From: Moritella sp.
GTDB lineage: Bacteria > Pseudomonadota > Gammaproteobacteria > Enterobacterales > Moritellaceae
Assembly (NCBI RefSeq): GCF_013215705.1
Contig: NZ_JABSQR010000020.1
Span: forward strand, 1 to 64,000
Reading direction: 5' to 3'
Length of the DNA: 64,000 nt
The notes beneath the pieces were generated by a model. That model was not told the origin of the DNA. It saw nothing but the letters and a program-made list of their open reading frames with translations, and did not search any database. The position numbers and the translations under genes are program-made. This document shows positions 9,169 to 19,200 of the stretch, in pieces (position 1 is the stretch's first letter; each line of letters opens with the position of its first letter).

Positions 9169-9864
9169 TCAGTCGCGTGCGCCAAAAATGGCAGTGCCAA
9201 CACGTACCATGTTGCTGCCTTGGGCAATCGCAAGTTCCATATCGTTGGTCATGCCCATCGATAAAGTGTCTATTTGGTTATATTGGTGCTGAAGTGATAA
9301 ATACAACGATTCAAGCTGGCTAAATTGTGATTTAAGCTTGTCGATATCAGCTGTTTTTTCTGGGACCGCCATGATCCCACGTAACACCAAGTTAGGTAAA
9401 TTAGCCACTTGTTCAGCTAACAGGCGTGCTTGTTGCACGTCAGCGCCAGACTTGCTGTCTTCGGCACTGATATTAATCTGAATACACACGTTTAATTTAG
9501 GCATATCTGCTGGACGTTGATTATTGAGCCGTTGCGCCACTTTCAAACGGTCGATACTCTGCACCCAATCAAAATGTTCGGCAATTGGACGGGTTTTATT
9601 CGACTGGATAGGACCAATAAAATGCCACTCTATATCGTCGTAGTTGCCGTCTTGCTGCAGGTGAGTAATTTTTTCTACCGCCTCTTGCAGGTAGTTTTCA
9701 CCAAATTTACGCTGTCCGAGTGCGTAAACTGCCATCACTTGTTCGACGGGCTTGGTTTTACTTACTGCAAGCAGGTTAATTTCACACCTTTTTTTGCAAG
9801 ATGTGCTTGCCGCGTTTTCAATTTGAGTCAGAACCTGTTGTAATCGTGCTGATATACTATTCAT
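9169..9864 (-). CDS. yggS: YggS, pyridoxal phosphate homeostasis protein
   Basis: 231 aa single-domain alanine-racemase-fold protein that binds PLP and buffers its supply; no catalytic activity is established for the family. The PLP lysine lies in LAVSKTKPVEQV, FGENYLQEA is the second family block, and SMGMTNDMELAI with VRVGTAIFG forms the phosphate-binding end. It heads the yggS-proC-yggT-DUF4426-rdgB-hemW operon. It is divergent from pilT with only 31 bases between the two start codons, so each promoter must lie partly in the other gene. Confidence 0.95.
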   Translation of the reverse strand: MNSISARLQQVLTQIENAASTSCKKRCEINLLAVSKTKPVEQVMAVYALGQRKFGENYLQEAVEKITHLQQDGNYDDIEWHFIGPIQSNKTRPIAEHFDWVQSIDRLKVAQRLNNQRPADMPKLNVCIQINISAEDSKSGADVQQARLLAEQVANLPNLVLRGIMAVPEKTADIDKLKSQFSQLESLYLSLQHQYNQIDTLSMGMTNDMELAIAQGSNMVRVGTAIFGARD

Positions 9865-9895
9865 GATGTTACTTGCAAATGAGGTTAAAAAGAAT

Positions 9896-10930
9896 ATGGA
9901 TGTTACAGAGTTACTTACATTTAGTGTAAAGCATAACGCATCAGATCTACACCTTTCTTCGGGTGTGTCTCCGATGATCCGCGTGGATGGAGATGTACGT
10001 AAAATAAACTTACCGGCTTTTGACGCTAAACAAGTACATGCGCTGATTTATGACATTATGGATGATAAACAACGCAAAGACTATGAAGAACATTTGGAAG
10101 TCGATTTTTCTTTTGAAATTAATAACGTTGCCCGTTTTCGTGTTAATGCATTCAATCAACACCGAGGTCCAGCAGCAACCTTTCGTACTATTCCCAGTGA
10201 CATAAAAACCATGGCCGAATTAAGTGTGCCAGATATTTTGCATGATCTGGTCAACTTGCCACGTGGTTTAGTATTGGTGACCGGGCCGACTGGTTCAGGT
10301 AAATCAACCACATTGGCTGCGATGATAGACCATATTAATGAGCACCAGCATAAGCACATTTTGACCATTGAAGATCCAATTGAATTTGTTCACCAAAATA
10401 AAAAAAGCTTAATTAATCAGCGTGAAGTGTATCGCGATACTAAAAGTTTTAATGCGGCATTACGTTCGGCGTTACGTGAAGATCCCGACATCATCTTAGT
10501 GGGAGAAATGCGCGATTTAGAAACTATTCGTCTGGCATTAACCGCCGCTGAAACGGGACACTTGGTATTTGGTACCTTGCATACCACTTCCGCAGCGAAA
10601 ACCATTGACCGTATTGTGGATGTATTTCCAGGACAAGAAAAAGACATGGTGCGTTCTATGCTGTCCGAATCATTGCGAGCAGTCATTTCGCAAACCCTAT
10701 TAAAACGTACTGGTGGTGGCCGTGTTGCAGCACATGAGATCATGCTAGGTACACCTGCTATTCGTAATTTGATCCGTGAAGATAAGGTCGCACAGATGTA
10801 TTCGGTGATCCAAACCGGTATGATGCACGGTATGCAAACCTTAGATCAATCGTTACGAGAATTGGTTAATATGGGCATTGTCACCAGCGAAGAAGCGCGC
10901 ATTAGAGCCGTTGATCAACAAAATTTTTAA
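9896..10930 (+). CDS. pilT: PilT, type IV pilus retraction ATPase
   Basis: 344 aa from the ATG at 9896 (MDVTELLTFSVKHNASDLHL), the exact family start and length; an in-frame ATG 11 codons upstream is less likely. GAGG lies upstream at 9881. It is a hexameric secretion-type ATPase that depolymerises type IV pili to give twitching motility and DNA uptake. Walker A is GPTGSGKSTT, the Asp box is ILTIEDPIEFVH, and Walker B is DPDIILVGEMRD. The His box GHLVFGTLHTTSA and the C-terminal retraction motif AIRNLIRE are intact. pilU follows directly. Confidence 0.97.
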   Translation: MDVTELLTFSVKHNASDLHLSSGVSPMIRVDGDVRKINLPAFDAKQVHALIYDIMDDKQRKDYEEHLEVDFSFEINNVARFRVNAFNQHRGPAATFRTIPSDIKTMAELSVPDILHDLVNLPRGLVLVTGPTGSGKSTTLAAMIDHINEHQHKHILTIEDPIEFVHQNKKSLINQREVYRDTKSFNAALRSALREDPDIILVGEMRDLETIRLALTAAETGHLVFGTLHTTSAAKTIDRIVDVFPGQEKDMVRSMLSESLRAVISQTLLKRTGGGRVAAHEIMLGTPAIRNLIREDKVAQMYSVIQTGMMHGMQTLDQSLRELVNMGIVTSEEARIRAVDQQNF

Positions 10931-10932
10931 GG

Positions 10933-12057
10933 ATGGATAACATGGGGATGCTACCGCAACTCTTTAGTGCAATGAAAAAGCTGGCAGGCTCTGATATGTA
11001 TATTTCTGCGGGTATTGCGCCGACAATCAAAGTACATGGTTCATTACGTGCAATCTCGGAACATAAATTAACCGCAGAGCAATCGTTAGCCTTAGTCAAA
11101 GAAGCCATGTCAGAGGATGAGTATGCTTCTTTTTGTCGCACCAAAGAATCTAATTTTGGTATTTTCATGCCAGATATTGGTCGTTTCCGTGTCAGTGCAT
11201 TTTGGCAATTAGAAAAAGCTGGCATGGTTATTCGTCGAATTGAAACCGAAATTCCAGCCATGGATGACTTACACCTACCACCAATATTAAAACACACGGC
11301 ACTCGAAAAGCGTGGTTTAATATTGGTGGTTGGTGCGACTGGTTCGGGTAAATCGACCACCCAAGCCGCGATGGTGGGTTATCGTAATCAAAACTCATCG
11401 GGACATATCTTAACCATTGAAGATCCGATTGAGTTTGTGCATGAACATGGCAGTTGTATTATCACCCAGCGTGAAGTAGGTATTGATACCGAGTCGTTTG
11501 AAGATGCGTTAAAGAGTTCCTTGCGCCAAGCGCCTGATGTTATTCTTATTGGTGAGATCCGCTCGCAAGAAACCATGGAATTTGCCTTGGCGTTTGCAGA
11601 AACGGGTCACTTATGTATGGCGACGTTACATGCCACCAATGCTAACCAAGCCATCGATCGTATTTTGCACTTAGTACCAAAAGAAAAACATGCGCAATTG
11701 TTATATGATTTGTCGTTAAATTTAAAAGCGATTGTTGCGCAGCAATTAATTCCCGTGCAGGGTGGTACAAGCCGACGAGGTGCATTTGAGATCTTATTGA
11801 ATACGCCATTGGTCAGTGAACTGATCCGCAAAAATGAGCTGCATAAAATTAAAGATGTCATGGCGAAATCGGTAGAGTTGGGTATGCAGACCTTTGACCA
11901 AGCGTTATTAGCGCTTTATAACAGTAGCATGATCAGTTATACAGAAGCCCTACATCACGCTGATTCAGCCAATGATTTACGCTTAATGATTAAGTTAAAT
12001 CAAGGTCAAGGGAGCAGTGATGGGATGTTGGATGGGGTAACGATTGAAGCCTTGTAA
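10933..12057 (+). CDS. pilU: PilU, PilT-like accessory retraction ATPase
   Basis: 374 aa PilT paralogue that supports PilT-dependent pilus retraction against load. Walker A is GATGSGKSTT, the Asp box is TIEDPIEFVHEH, Walker B is APDVILIGEIRS and the His box is GHLCMATLHATNA. The C-terminal motif reads PLVSELIRKNE in place of PilT's AIRNLIRE, as expected for PilU. It begins two bases after the pilT stop, so the pair is co-translated. ATG at 10942 is an alternative start three codons later; either choice leaves the domains unchanged. Confidence 0.96.
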   Translation: MDNMGMLPQLFSAMKKLAGSDMYISAGIAPTIKVHGSLRAISEHKLTAEQSLALVKEAMSEDEYASFCRTKESNFGIFMPDIGRFRVSAFWQLEKAGMVIRRIETEIPAMDDLHLPPILKHTALEKRGLILVVGATGSGKSTTQAAMVGYRNQNSSGHILTIEDPIEFVHEHGSCIITQREVGIDTESFEDALKSSLRQAPDVILIGEIRSQETMEFALAFAETGHLCMATLHATNANQAIDRILHLVPKEKHAQLLYDLSLNLKAIVAQQLIPVQGGTSRRGAFEILLNTPLVSELIRKNELHKIKDVMAKSVELGMQTFDQALLALYNSSMISYTEALHHADSANDLRLMIKLNQGQGSSDGMLDGVTIEAL

Positions 12058-12093
12058 TAGCCAACGTCAGTTAAAAATAAGTAAGGAATAATT

Positions 12094-12870
12094 ATGTTAA
12101 TAGTGGTATCACCGGCTAAAACCCTCGATTTTGAAACGCCGTCTGTAATAGAGCAGTATAGCCAAGCTGACTTGATGGTTGATTCGGCAGAGCTGATTGA
12201 TGTTTGTCGTCAATTAACGCCAATGGATTTATCTTCGTTGATGAAAATCAGTGATAAATTAGCGGGATTAAACACCGCTCGTTTTACCGAGTGGTCGAGT
12301 GACTTTACCCCTGAGAATGCCAAACAAGCCGTGTTTGCGTTTAAAGGTGATGTTTATACGGGTTTAGATGTTGAAAGCTTTAGTGCTGACGATATGGTGT
12401 TTGCGCAGCAACATTTCCGTATATTATCTGGTTTATATGGTTTGTTACGACCGCTGGATCTGATTAAAGCTTACCGTTTAGAAATGGGCACGAAGCTTGC
12501 TAATGGACGTGGTACTAACTTGTATCAATTCTGGGGGGATATCATTACCGATAAAGTTAACGAAACACTTATCGCACAAGGCGATAAAGTGTTAATTAAC
12601 TTAGCGTCTAATGAATACTTTAAAGCGGTGCAAAAGAAGCGTCTGCATGGACAAGTGATCACGCCAGTATTTAAAGACTGTAAAGCGGGTAAATTTAAGA
12701 TCATTAGTTTTTATGCCAAGAAAGCACGAGGTCTTATGGCGCGGTACATTATTGCTAACCAGTTAACAGATATCGAGCAGTTGAAGGCGTTTGATAGTGA
12801 TGGTTATTACTATTGTGAAGCGGAATCAACGGACATTGAATTGGTGTTTAAGCGTGACGAGCGTTTTTAA
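12094..12870 (+). CDS. yaaA: YaaA family peroxide-stress protein
   Basis: 258 aa member of the UPF0246/DUF328 family. In E. coli, YaaA limits intracellular free iron and hydroxyl-radical damage under peroxide stress and has a DNA-binding fold. The family start is [14 protein letters not shown], and the central [20 protein letters not shown] and [13 protein letters not shown] blocks are conserved. AAGGAA lies just upstream of the ATG. It follows pilU by 36 bases and could be in the same transcript. A strong terminator at 12901-12936 closes the unit. Confidence 0.94.
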   Translation: MLIVVSPAKTLDFETPSVIEQYSQADLMVDSAELIDVCRQLTPMDLSSLMKISDKLAGLNTARFTEWSSDFTPENAKQAVFAFKGDVYTGLDVESFSADDMVFAQQHFRILSGLYGLLRPLDLIKAYRLEMGTKLANGRGTNLYQFWGDIITDKVNETLIAQGDKVLINLASNEYFKAVQKKRLHGQVITPVFKDCKAGKFKIISFYAKKARGLMARYIIANQLTDIEQLKAFDSDGYYYCEAESTDIELVFKRDERF

Positions 12871-12900
12871 TAACTAACTTAAATTTTAAATTGTAGTGAT

Positions 12901-12937
12901 AAAAAAAAGATATTCATATTTGAATATCTTTTTTTTT
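12901..12937. terminator. Perfect 16-bp bidirectional terminator after yaaA
   Basis: Arms at 12901-12916 and 12921-12936 are exact reverse complements with a 4-base loop. The outer half of the stem is eight A-T pairs, so the hairpin ends in a U-tract on either strand. It separates yaaA from the leader of the giant surface-protein gene. Confidence 0.92.
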
Positions 12938-12982
12938 ACTCTGAATTATTCGTTAAGTTGAAACTAAAACGAAGTTTACAAC

Positions 12983-13044
12983 GTGATGTGCATCACTAAA
13001 AAATATATTTAAATGGTTATGGATCACATGAATATCACGTGATA
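12983..13044. promoter_or_regulatory. Palindromic candidate regulator sites upstream of the giant gene
   Basis: GTGATG-TG-CATCAC at 12983-12996 is a perfect inverted repeat and matches most of the CRP consensus half-sites (TGTGA-N6-TCACA). A second perfect 12-bp palindrome, TATCACGTGATA, lies at 13033-13044. Both are upstream of the structured leader at 13083-13194. No -10/-35 pair could be assigned with confidence, and the identity of any regulator is inferred. Confidence 0.4.
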
Positions 13045-13082
13045 CTAAATTTGTTATTTTTTAGTTTCAATTGTAACTCCAA

Positions 13083-13194
13083 ATACCCATTATGGGGTAT
13101 CGGGCGGTGTGTTAGCCCTAGTCAAGGAAGACTGGTGAGACCCATAACTTATATACCTATTCATTTTTAATGATTATGTATATAAATTATGGGT
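13083..13194 (+). promoter_or_regulatory. Structured leader RNA with mutually exclusive hairpins
   Basis: In order this region holds ATACCC/GGGTAT (13083-13088 with 13095-13100), GGGC/GCCC (13102-13105 with 13115-13118) and AGTC/GACT (13120-13123 with 13130-13133). A long stem of 16 pairs out of 17 follows (13140-13156 with 13178-13194, 21-base loop). TTATGGG at 13090-13096 can also pair with CCCATAA at 13141-13147, which would close a three-way junction and preclude the long stem. GGCGGT at 13103-13108, with a T five bases on, recalls the ops element bound by RfaH but lacks its next two bases. It matches no riboswitch class I know. Confidence 0.5.
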
Positions 13195-13236
13195 TAGCTA
13201 GTTGATATTATTTATTTTATGGAAGGGATTATCAAT

Positions 13237-16200
13237 ATGCTTAAAATAAACAAATCAATGATCTTAGTTACCGTCCTGCTGCTTCTTTCTATCTCGGTTT
13301 TATATGGGTTAATAGACAGGCCTTCATCTTCATCAGTGAATAATAATAGTTCCTGCGCTACGGGTCTTGATTGTACTGACATTGACAAGGGCATCATCCG
13401 CGTTATTTCGCCATTAGGCTCGGTTCTAAGTGACGCCATTAAATTAGCAGGCAGTGCATCGGAATGTTCCGAGGGCTGTATCGTAGATTTAAGAATATTA
13501 GATCACGATATTATGTTAGATAAGTCGTTAGATACGGTTACTAATTTGTCTCATCCTATATGGGTAATTGGTGAACCTAAGAAACCAGCAGTCATTAATG
13601 GACAGGGTAAACATCAAATAATATCGATTAATAGTGACACAAATACCGGATTTATTTCTTTTTTTGGGATTAAGTTTATTAATGGTCTTGCAAAGGGACA
13701 GGAGGGAACAAATGCTGGTGGTGGTGGACTCGGTGCTGGTGGTGCTATTTTTATTAATAAAGGAAAAGTCGTTCTTGAGCAAACAAGTTTTAGTCAGAAT
13801 AAAGCACAAGGTGGTAAGAGTACTGAACCTGGCGGTAAAGGTGGAAATCATACTGATAGCTGTAATGTTAATAGCTCTACTGCACATTCTGGTGGCTCTG
13901 GTGGTGGATTTAATATCAATGCTAAATTCCAGCAAACAAATTCCGGTGTAGGTGGTGATAAAGGAGACCCCTGCAATAATTCAGGCAAGAGTTGCACTGC
14001 TCAACCTAAACAGAATGGAACTAAGGGGAGCTGGGGTACTGGAGGGGGCTCTGGTGGCGGTGGCGGTGGCGATTGCCGAGAACATTCTAGTCAAGATGGT
14101 GGTCGTACTGGTGGAGCAGGTGCTGATGGTGGATTTGGCGCTGGTGGTGGTGCAGGTGGTTCTGGTGGTGGAGATGATTATCAATTTGGTGAAGGCAACC
14201 CCGAACCAGGTGATGGTGGTTCTGGTGGATATAGTGTCGATAAGACTAATTCCGGTTACGGTGGGGAAGCGAATGATGGTATTAAGGGTTATTTTACCGG
14301 TGGTGATGCTAAATTCGGCGGTGGTGGTGCTGGCTTAGGCGGTGCAATCTTTATAAGAGAAGATAATAATGCTCAGCTTACAATGCGATCAAGTAATTTT
14401 AATAATAATACTGTAAATAACGGTGTATCAGGAAGTGGGCATTTAGCACAAGCCAAAGGATCTGCGTTATTCGTAGCAAAAGATCAGCGTGAGCAAGATC
14501 TGAATTATGGTGATAACCTCTCTGATTATCCCGCATCAGAATCAGTTCCTACCGTCGGCTTGAGTTTAGTTAACCTTAATAACGACCTTACCGATAGGAT
14601 CTATGAAGGTGAACGCGCTAATCTAAAAATTAATCTCTCTCAGCCTTTTGCTACTCAGACTAGATTATATTTTTATCTTAGTGATCCTGATGCTTATGCA
14701 AATCCAGGTAATAGTGATGATCCGGCGGATATTGGCCAGCAAACTAAAGCTGATTTTGCTTGGGGATCACAATTTATCTACTCTGTGGCCGTATCTGCTG
14801 GAACTGCAGGCGATATTTATCTTAATATTCCTAGACGCCATGTTGGTGATGAATTAGGTGCTTATACTGGGATTCAAACTTATTTAGACAAGCGTTTAGA
14901 AGGTGATGAGTCTTTTACCGTCAATTTATTAGCAAGTGATGGTTATGCCATTGATGTGGACAATTTCTCACAGCAAGTAATAATAGAAGATGTAAACTTT
15001 CAAGTCGAAATATTATCAGACCTATCTCGCACGACTATTTGTGATCTTGCTGATGGTTTAGCCTCTTCTGATTCTCCTTGTGAACAAGTTACGTCATCAA
15101 CAGCTCGTAATAAAATTAATCTTGATGATATTAAAAGTTTGGGCTACGTAACCTTGCAAGCCAAGCGACCTATTAACGTTCAACGAACATCAAAAGATGG
15201 CCACTTGCCTGAAAATTGGGATTCGAATGTCAGTCAGTACTCAACAGCTGTCCAGGGGGCATTTTTTAATAATGCATTAGCGGGTGGATTGCCAGTGCAT
15301 TATAATATTACAGAGTCAGGAGCTGGGGTTCAGTTCTTGTCTAATCAGATAAATTATAATAATGATCGATATGAACAAATTACTGATGGAAAGCTTGATG
15401 ACTTAGCAGGAGCTCAAATATTTAATGCTGTCATTATCCCGGTCTCAGATACAGAGAGTGAAAATACAGAGAGTGAACTTCCTGCTGGGGCGGCGCGTAT
15501 TTATTTTTCGGCTTTACCTGATGCTATCAAAGAAGAAAGTCAGAACTATACGTTAACACTCCAGAAATTTACCGATCCTAGCTATGATAGCACACAACTA
15601 AATGCGATCTTAGCTAATACGCCTGCCGGAGAATATCAGTTTTATCAGCCTAAAAGTACAGCAAAAAACGCTATATTTACGTTACTTGATAGTGGTGAGT
15701 TTTCTCCTGGTATTATTATTTCCGATAATATTAATGGCGAACAGGTAAACACAACGGATAATCCGTTATTATTAGCGGAAGATGGACGTGCAATATTTTG
15801 GGTTAAATTAAGTAGCCAACCCAGTGCTGATGTCGACCTTAAGGGGGATGTAAAATTAACTTTCTCTGCAGATAACTGGTTTACTTATCAAAAGGTTAAC
15901 ATTAGTTCATGGGGGGATGTGATAAATGTTAGCACTGTTAGTAGCGACCAATTTTATAATGATTTTACGCTTGCGATATATCCAGAAACTGATGCAAAAA
16001 AATTAAAAATAACGGAAGGTAAAATACCGGATGTAACACAACGTGATGTGAGTATTCAAGTGCTTCCTGGTCTTGCAGAGTATACGGAAGGAAGTAAAGA
16101 TCAGCCTGAATTTGTTATTAGCCTTGGACAAGCGCTACCTTATGGGATCAAGGTACTATATAAAATTGATGACGGTGAACCTGAAAGTATTCTTCTGACG

Positions 16201-19200
16201 GCATACGACTCTAGTATCGCGGTACCTTATCTCATTATTGATGATGATATAATAAATGGTATCCGTAAAATCAATATTAAATTGACGGGAATAACCAATC
16301 TTAGCGATGAACCATTGGCGGGTGTTTCTTACTCTCAGGGTGGTGATATTGCGAGTTTTACTATCCAAGATGATGATATTGCAACCATTTTAATTAGCCA
16401 GCATCAGACAGAAAAACCAACCGTCGGCGATAAGGTCATCTTATCACCAGAAGTGGCTGTTATCGGTTTTAAAGACAATGGCGATTTGATGATTCAACAC
16501 TATGACCCATTGATAAAAGACATCGTTATTGAGAAAAAAGGTGCAGGTAAGCTTGCTTCATCAGTTGTAGCCCGACATGGTTTATTGCAAGAAATAGCAC
16601 CGAATGAACAATCAGATAGCCCCTCCATTTATTTTCCTATACTACCTTTAGAAGCTGAATTTACTCGTAATGAAGCACCTTTTACACGTAACGATCTAGT
16701 CGGAAATACCGTTGTTCGTTATCGAGGTCAATTAAAAGTAACTCAAACAGGATATTATCGTTTTAATTTAGCGGGACCGGCAACTGCATTGGCTGAATTA
16801 TGGCTTAACCCTGTTGGTGGAGATAGACAGAATAAAGGATTAATTGCGTCTTTAAATAAAGCGCCGGTATTGGGTGTGAAAGATGATAAGGAAATCAGCT
16901 ATCTACTTGATATGGAACAGAGTTATTATATAGAAGCATTGTATCAAAACGCCTCGACGCAACCAGTTGGTGAGTTTTCTGTTAGCTGGCAATTTAGTGA
17001 TGTATCAGAAGGTCCTTTTTTTGAGTTAGTGACTATATCCAAAGATAATTTGATCCCAGGTACACTGACGAGTGGATTTATGGTCGAAACTTGGCAGGAT
17101 ATCGCTGTTGATTCTATTGCTGAATTTACAGCTAGCCAGTCATATCTGAATAAATCACCGGATAACAGCAAAATGTTAACTCGTGCTTTAGATATCCCAT
17201 TAAATGATGAAGATAAAATTGGCCGCCGCATTAGAACGATATTAACCGCGCCGGAAACCGGTGAATATATATTTGCTTTAGCATCAGATGGTGATGCTCA
17301 GCTAGCACTACAAGGGGAAGAACTTGAACCTCGTATCCTTGCTTATATTGATGGTAATGAGAAGTATGGTAAATATGAGGTGAAGGTTGAAAGTCATACT
17401 AAATACACTCGAGTTCAATTTGAATTGTCACGATTTAATCATGCGATTACAGCGGAAGACCCTTGGACGGTAGAATATACCATGGGTGAGAATAAAGGCA
17501 CATTACCACTCGGCAATAATAAAAAACTGTCACTATTACCAGACTTGACAGGTGTTACCACGATTTGTAGTGAATATTTTTTTATTAATTCAGATACTCT
17601 TACTTGGTATGGACAGGCTGATAAACCGGTATTAAATAATGAATTATATATAGGGCGTCCTCCTACTTATTCGAAGCCAGATACCTGTAAAGACAATCCA
17701 AATGATGGTCTATATCCTAACTATGACGGTAAAAGTATCACGTTTATTTTCCAGGAAAACATAAAAAATGTAACTGCGGATGATTACGTTAAGTTTATTG
17801 TTGATGGTCATGATCTGGATGACCCAGCTGATTATCCTAAAGAGCATGATTGGTGGTGGGATGCAGCAATTGAAACTGAAACTCAAACAGAGGGGCAGAA
17901 AAATTCCCAACAGCGTTCTCTAGGGGTCCACCTAATTAAAGGTCAGCAATATACGCTAGAAGTATTGCAGATCAACAGCTTAGAGGCGCAACACTTATCT
18001 GTTGCTTGGCAGAAACCATCCGATACTGGTTTGGTGTTACTGAGTGCAGATAGTCTCTCTCTTCCTCAGGTGTTGCTACCCATTGAATTGTTAGCGACTA
18101 CATCAAATATAAACAAATCGGCATTAGCAACAACACCAGATTCTGTGTCGGTATCCCTTAAGCTTTCTGGTAAATCCGTATTTTTGTTGGGACAAGAGTA
18201 TATAGTAAAAAGTATTACGTTAAAGGGCGCTACTAATTTAGATGGTACGCTATCTGCGTCGACCTTTATGCAATTTAATTCTGGATTTAGTGGATCTGTG
18301 AGTCAGGATGTTGTTCTTACTGAGGCTGCGACACCTGTTAATTTGATTTTACGCGACCAGGTTAGTGACGCTGATGAAATGAATTTAACTGTTGGTCAAC
18401 AGCAACGATTAGGCTTTAGATTAAAATCGCAACCATTACCTAATGCGAAAGTAACCATAATATTAGAGCAGAGTGGTGTCGGTAGTGATGAAAATAATAG
18501 TGCTGCGATTAGTTTATCTTGTGATCATGTCTCCAGTGACGACTGCTCCAAGTTTAACTTTACCGCAGAAGATTGGGATCAACCTCAGTTTGTTAACGTA
18601 ATAGCTAAGTCTGTAGGTACGGATCAGCAAGGCAATTATTCACCGAATTTATCTTATATTAATTTGACCGCCAAACAAAATAATAGTCTCCGGGATAGTC
18701 CTATTTATATTCAGGACTCGATAAAAATACAGATATTTCCAGGTAGTTTAAACACGCACCGGATCTATTTTGTTAAATCGAATGAAGAAAAAATTAATGA
18801 GATACGTTTTTCTTCATCGAGTGTTGGCAATATAATTGTAACGGATAATACAGGCGCAGAGGTTGAAGGGTGGACATGGGTATTTAAAGATAAGCAACTT
18901 GTGGCATCAAAAAATGGCGCTGAATTGTTAACATTATTACCTTATTCTACAGAGGAAGCGGGTAGTATTGATGCTGGTATTAACGCGGGTGTTGATCCTA
19001 TAACCTTAACGGCTCAAGCGGTAGTGACTTCGGCATTGTTCAAGCAAGAACCTAAATGGCAAGGGAATCTCCATATTGCAGGGATCCGATTAGAGGCTAA
19101 AGGCGAGCGAACAACGGTGAGTGCTGACGTGAGTTTAATGTTAACAAATGGTCTACCAAAGATTGTTATTCTCAGTCATATTACAGATGAAGATCCTGAC

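Noticed and set aside
13083-13194. c-di-GMP-I, cobalamin, TPP, glycine or fluoride riboswitch
   Set aside because: Core motifs of these classes are missing. Only a loose likeness to the B12-box GGTG stretch was seen.
13951-14338. Long alternative-frame ORFs in the Gly-rich part of the giant gene
   Set aside because: Shadow frames rich in Val or Thr produced by GGT repeats; no start signals, and the giant frame explains the region.
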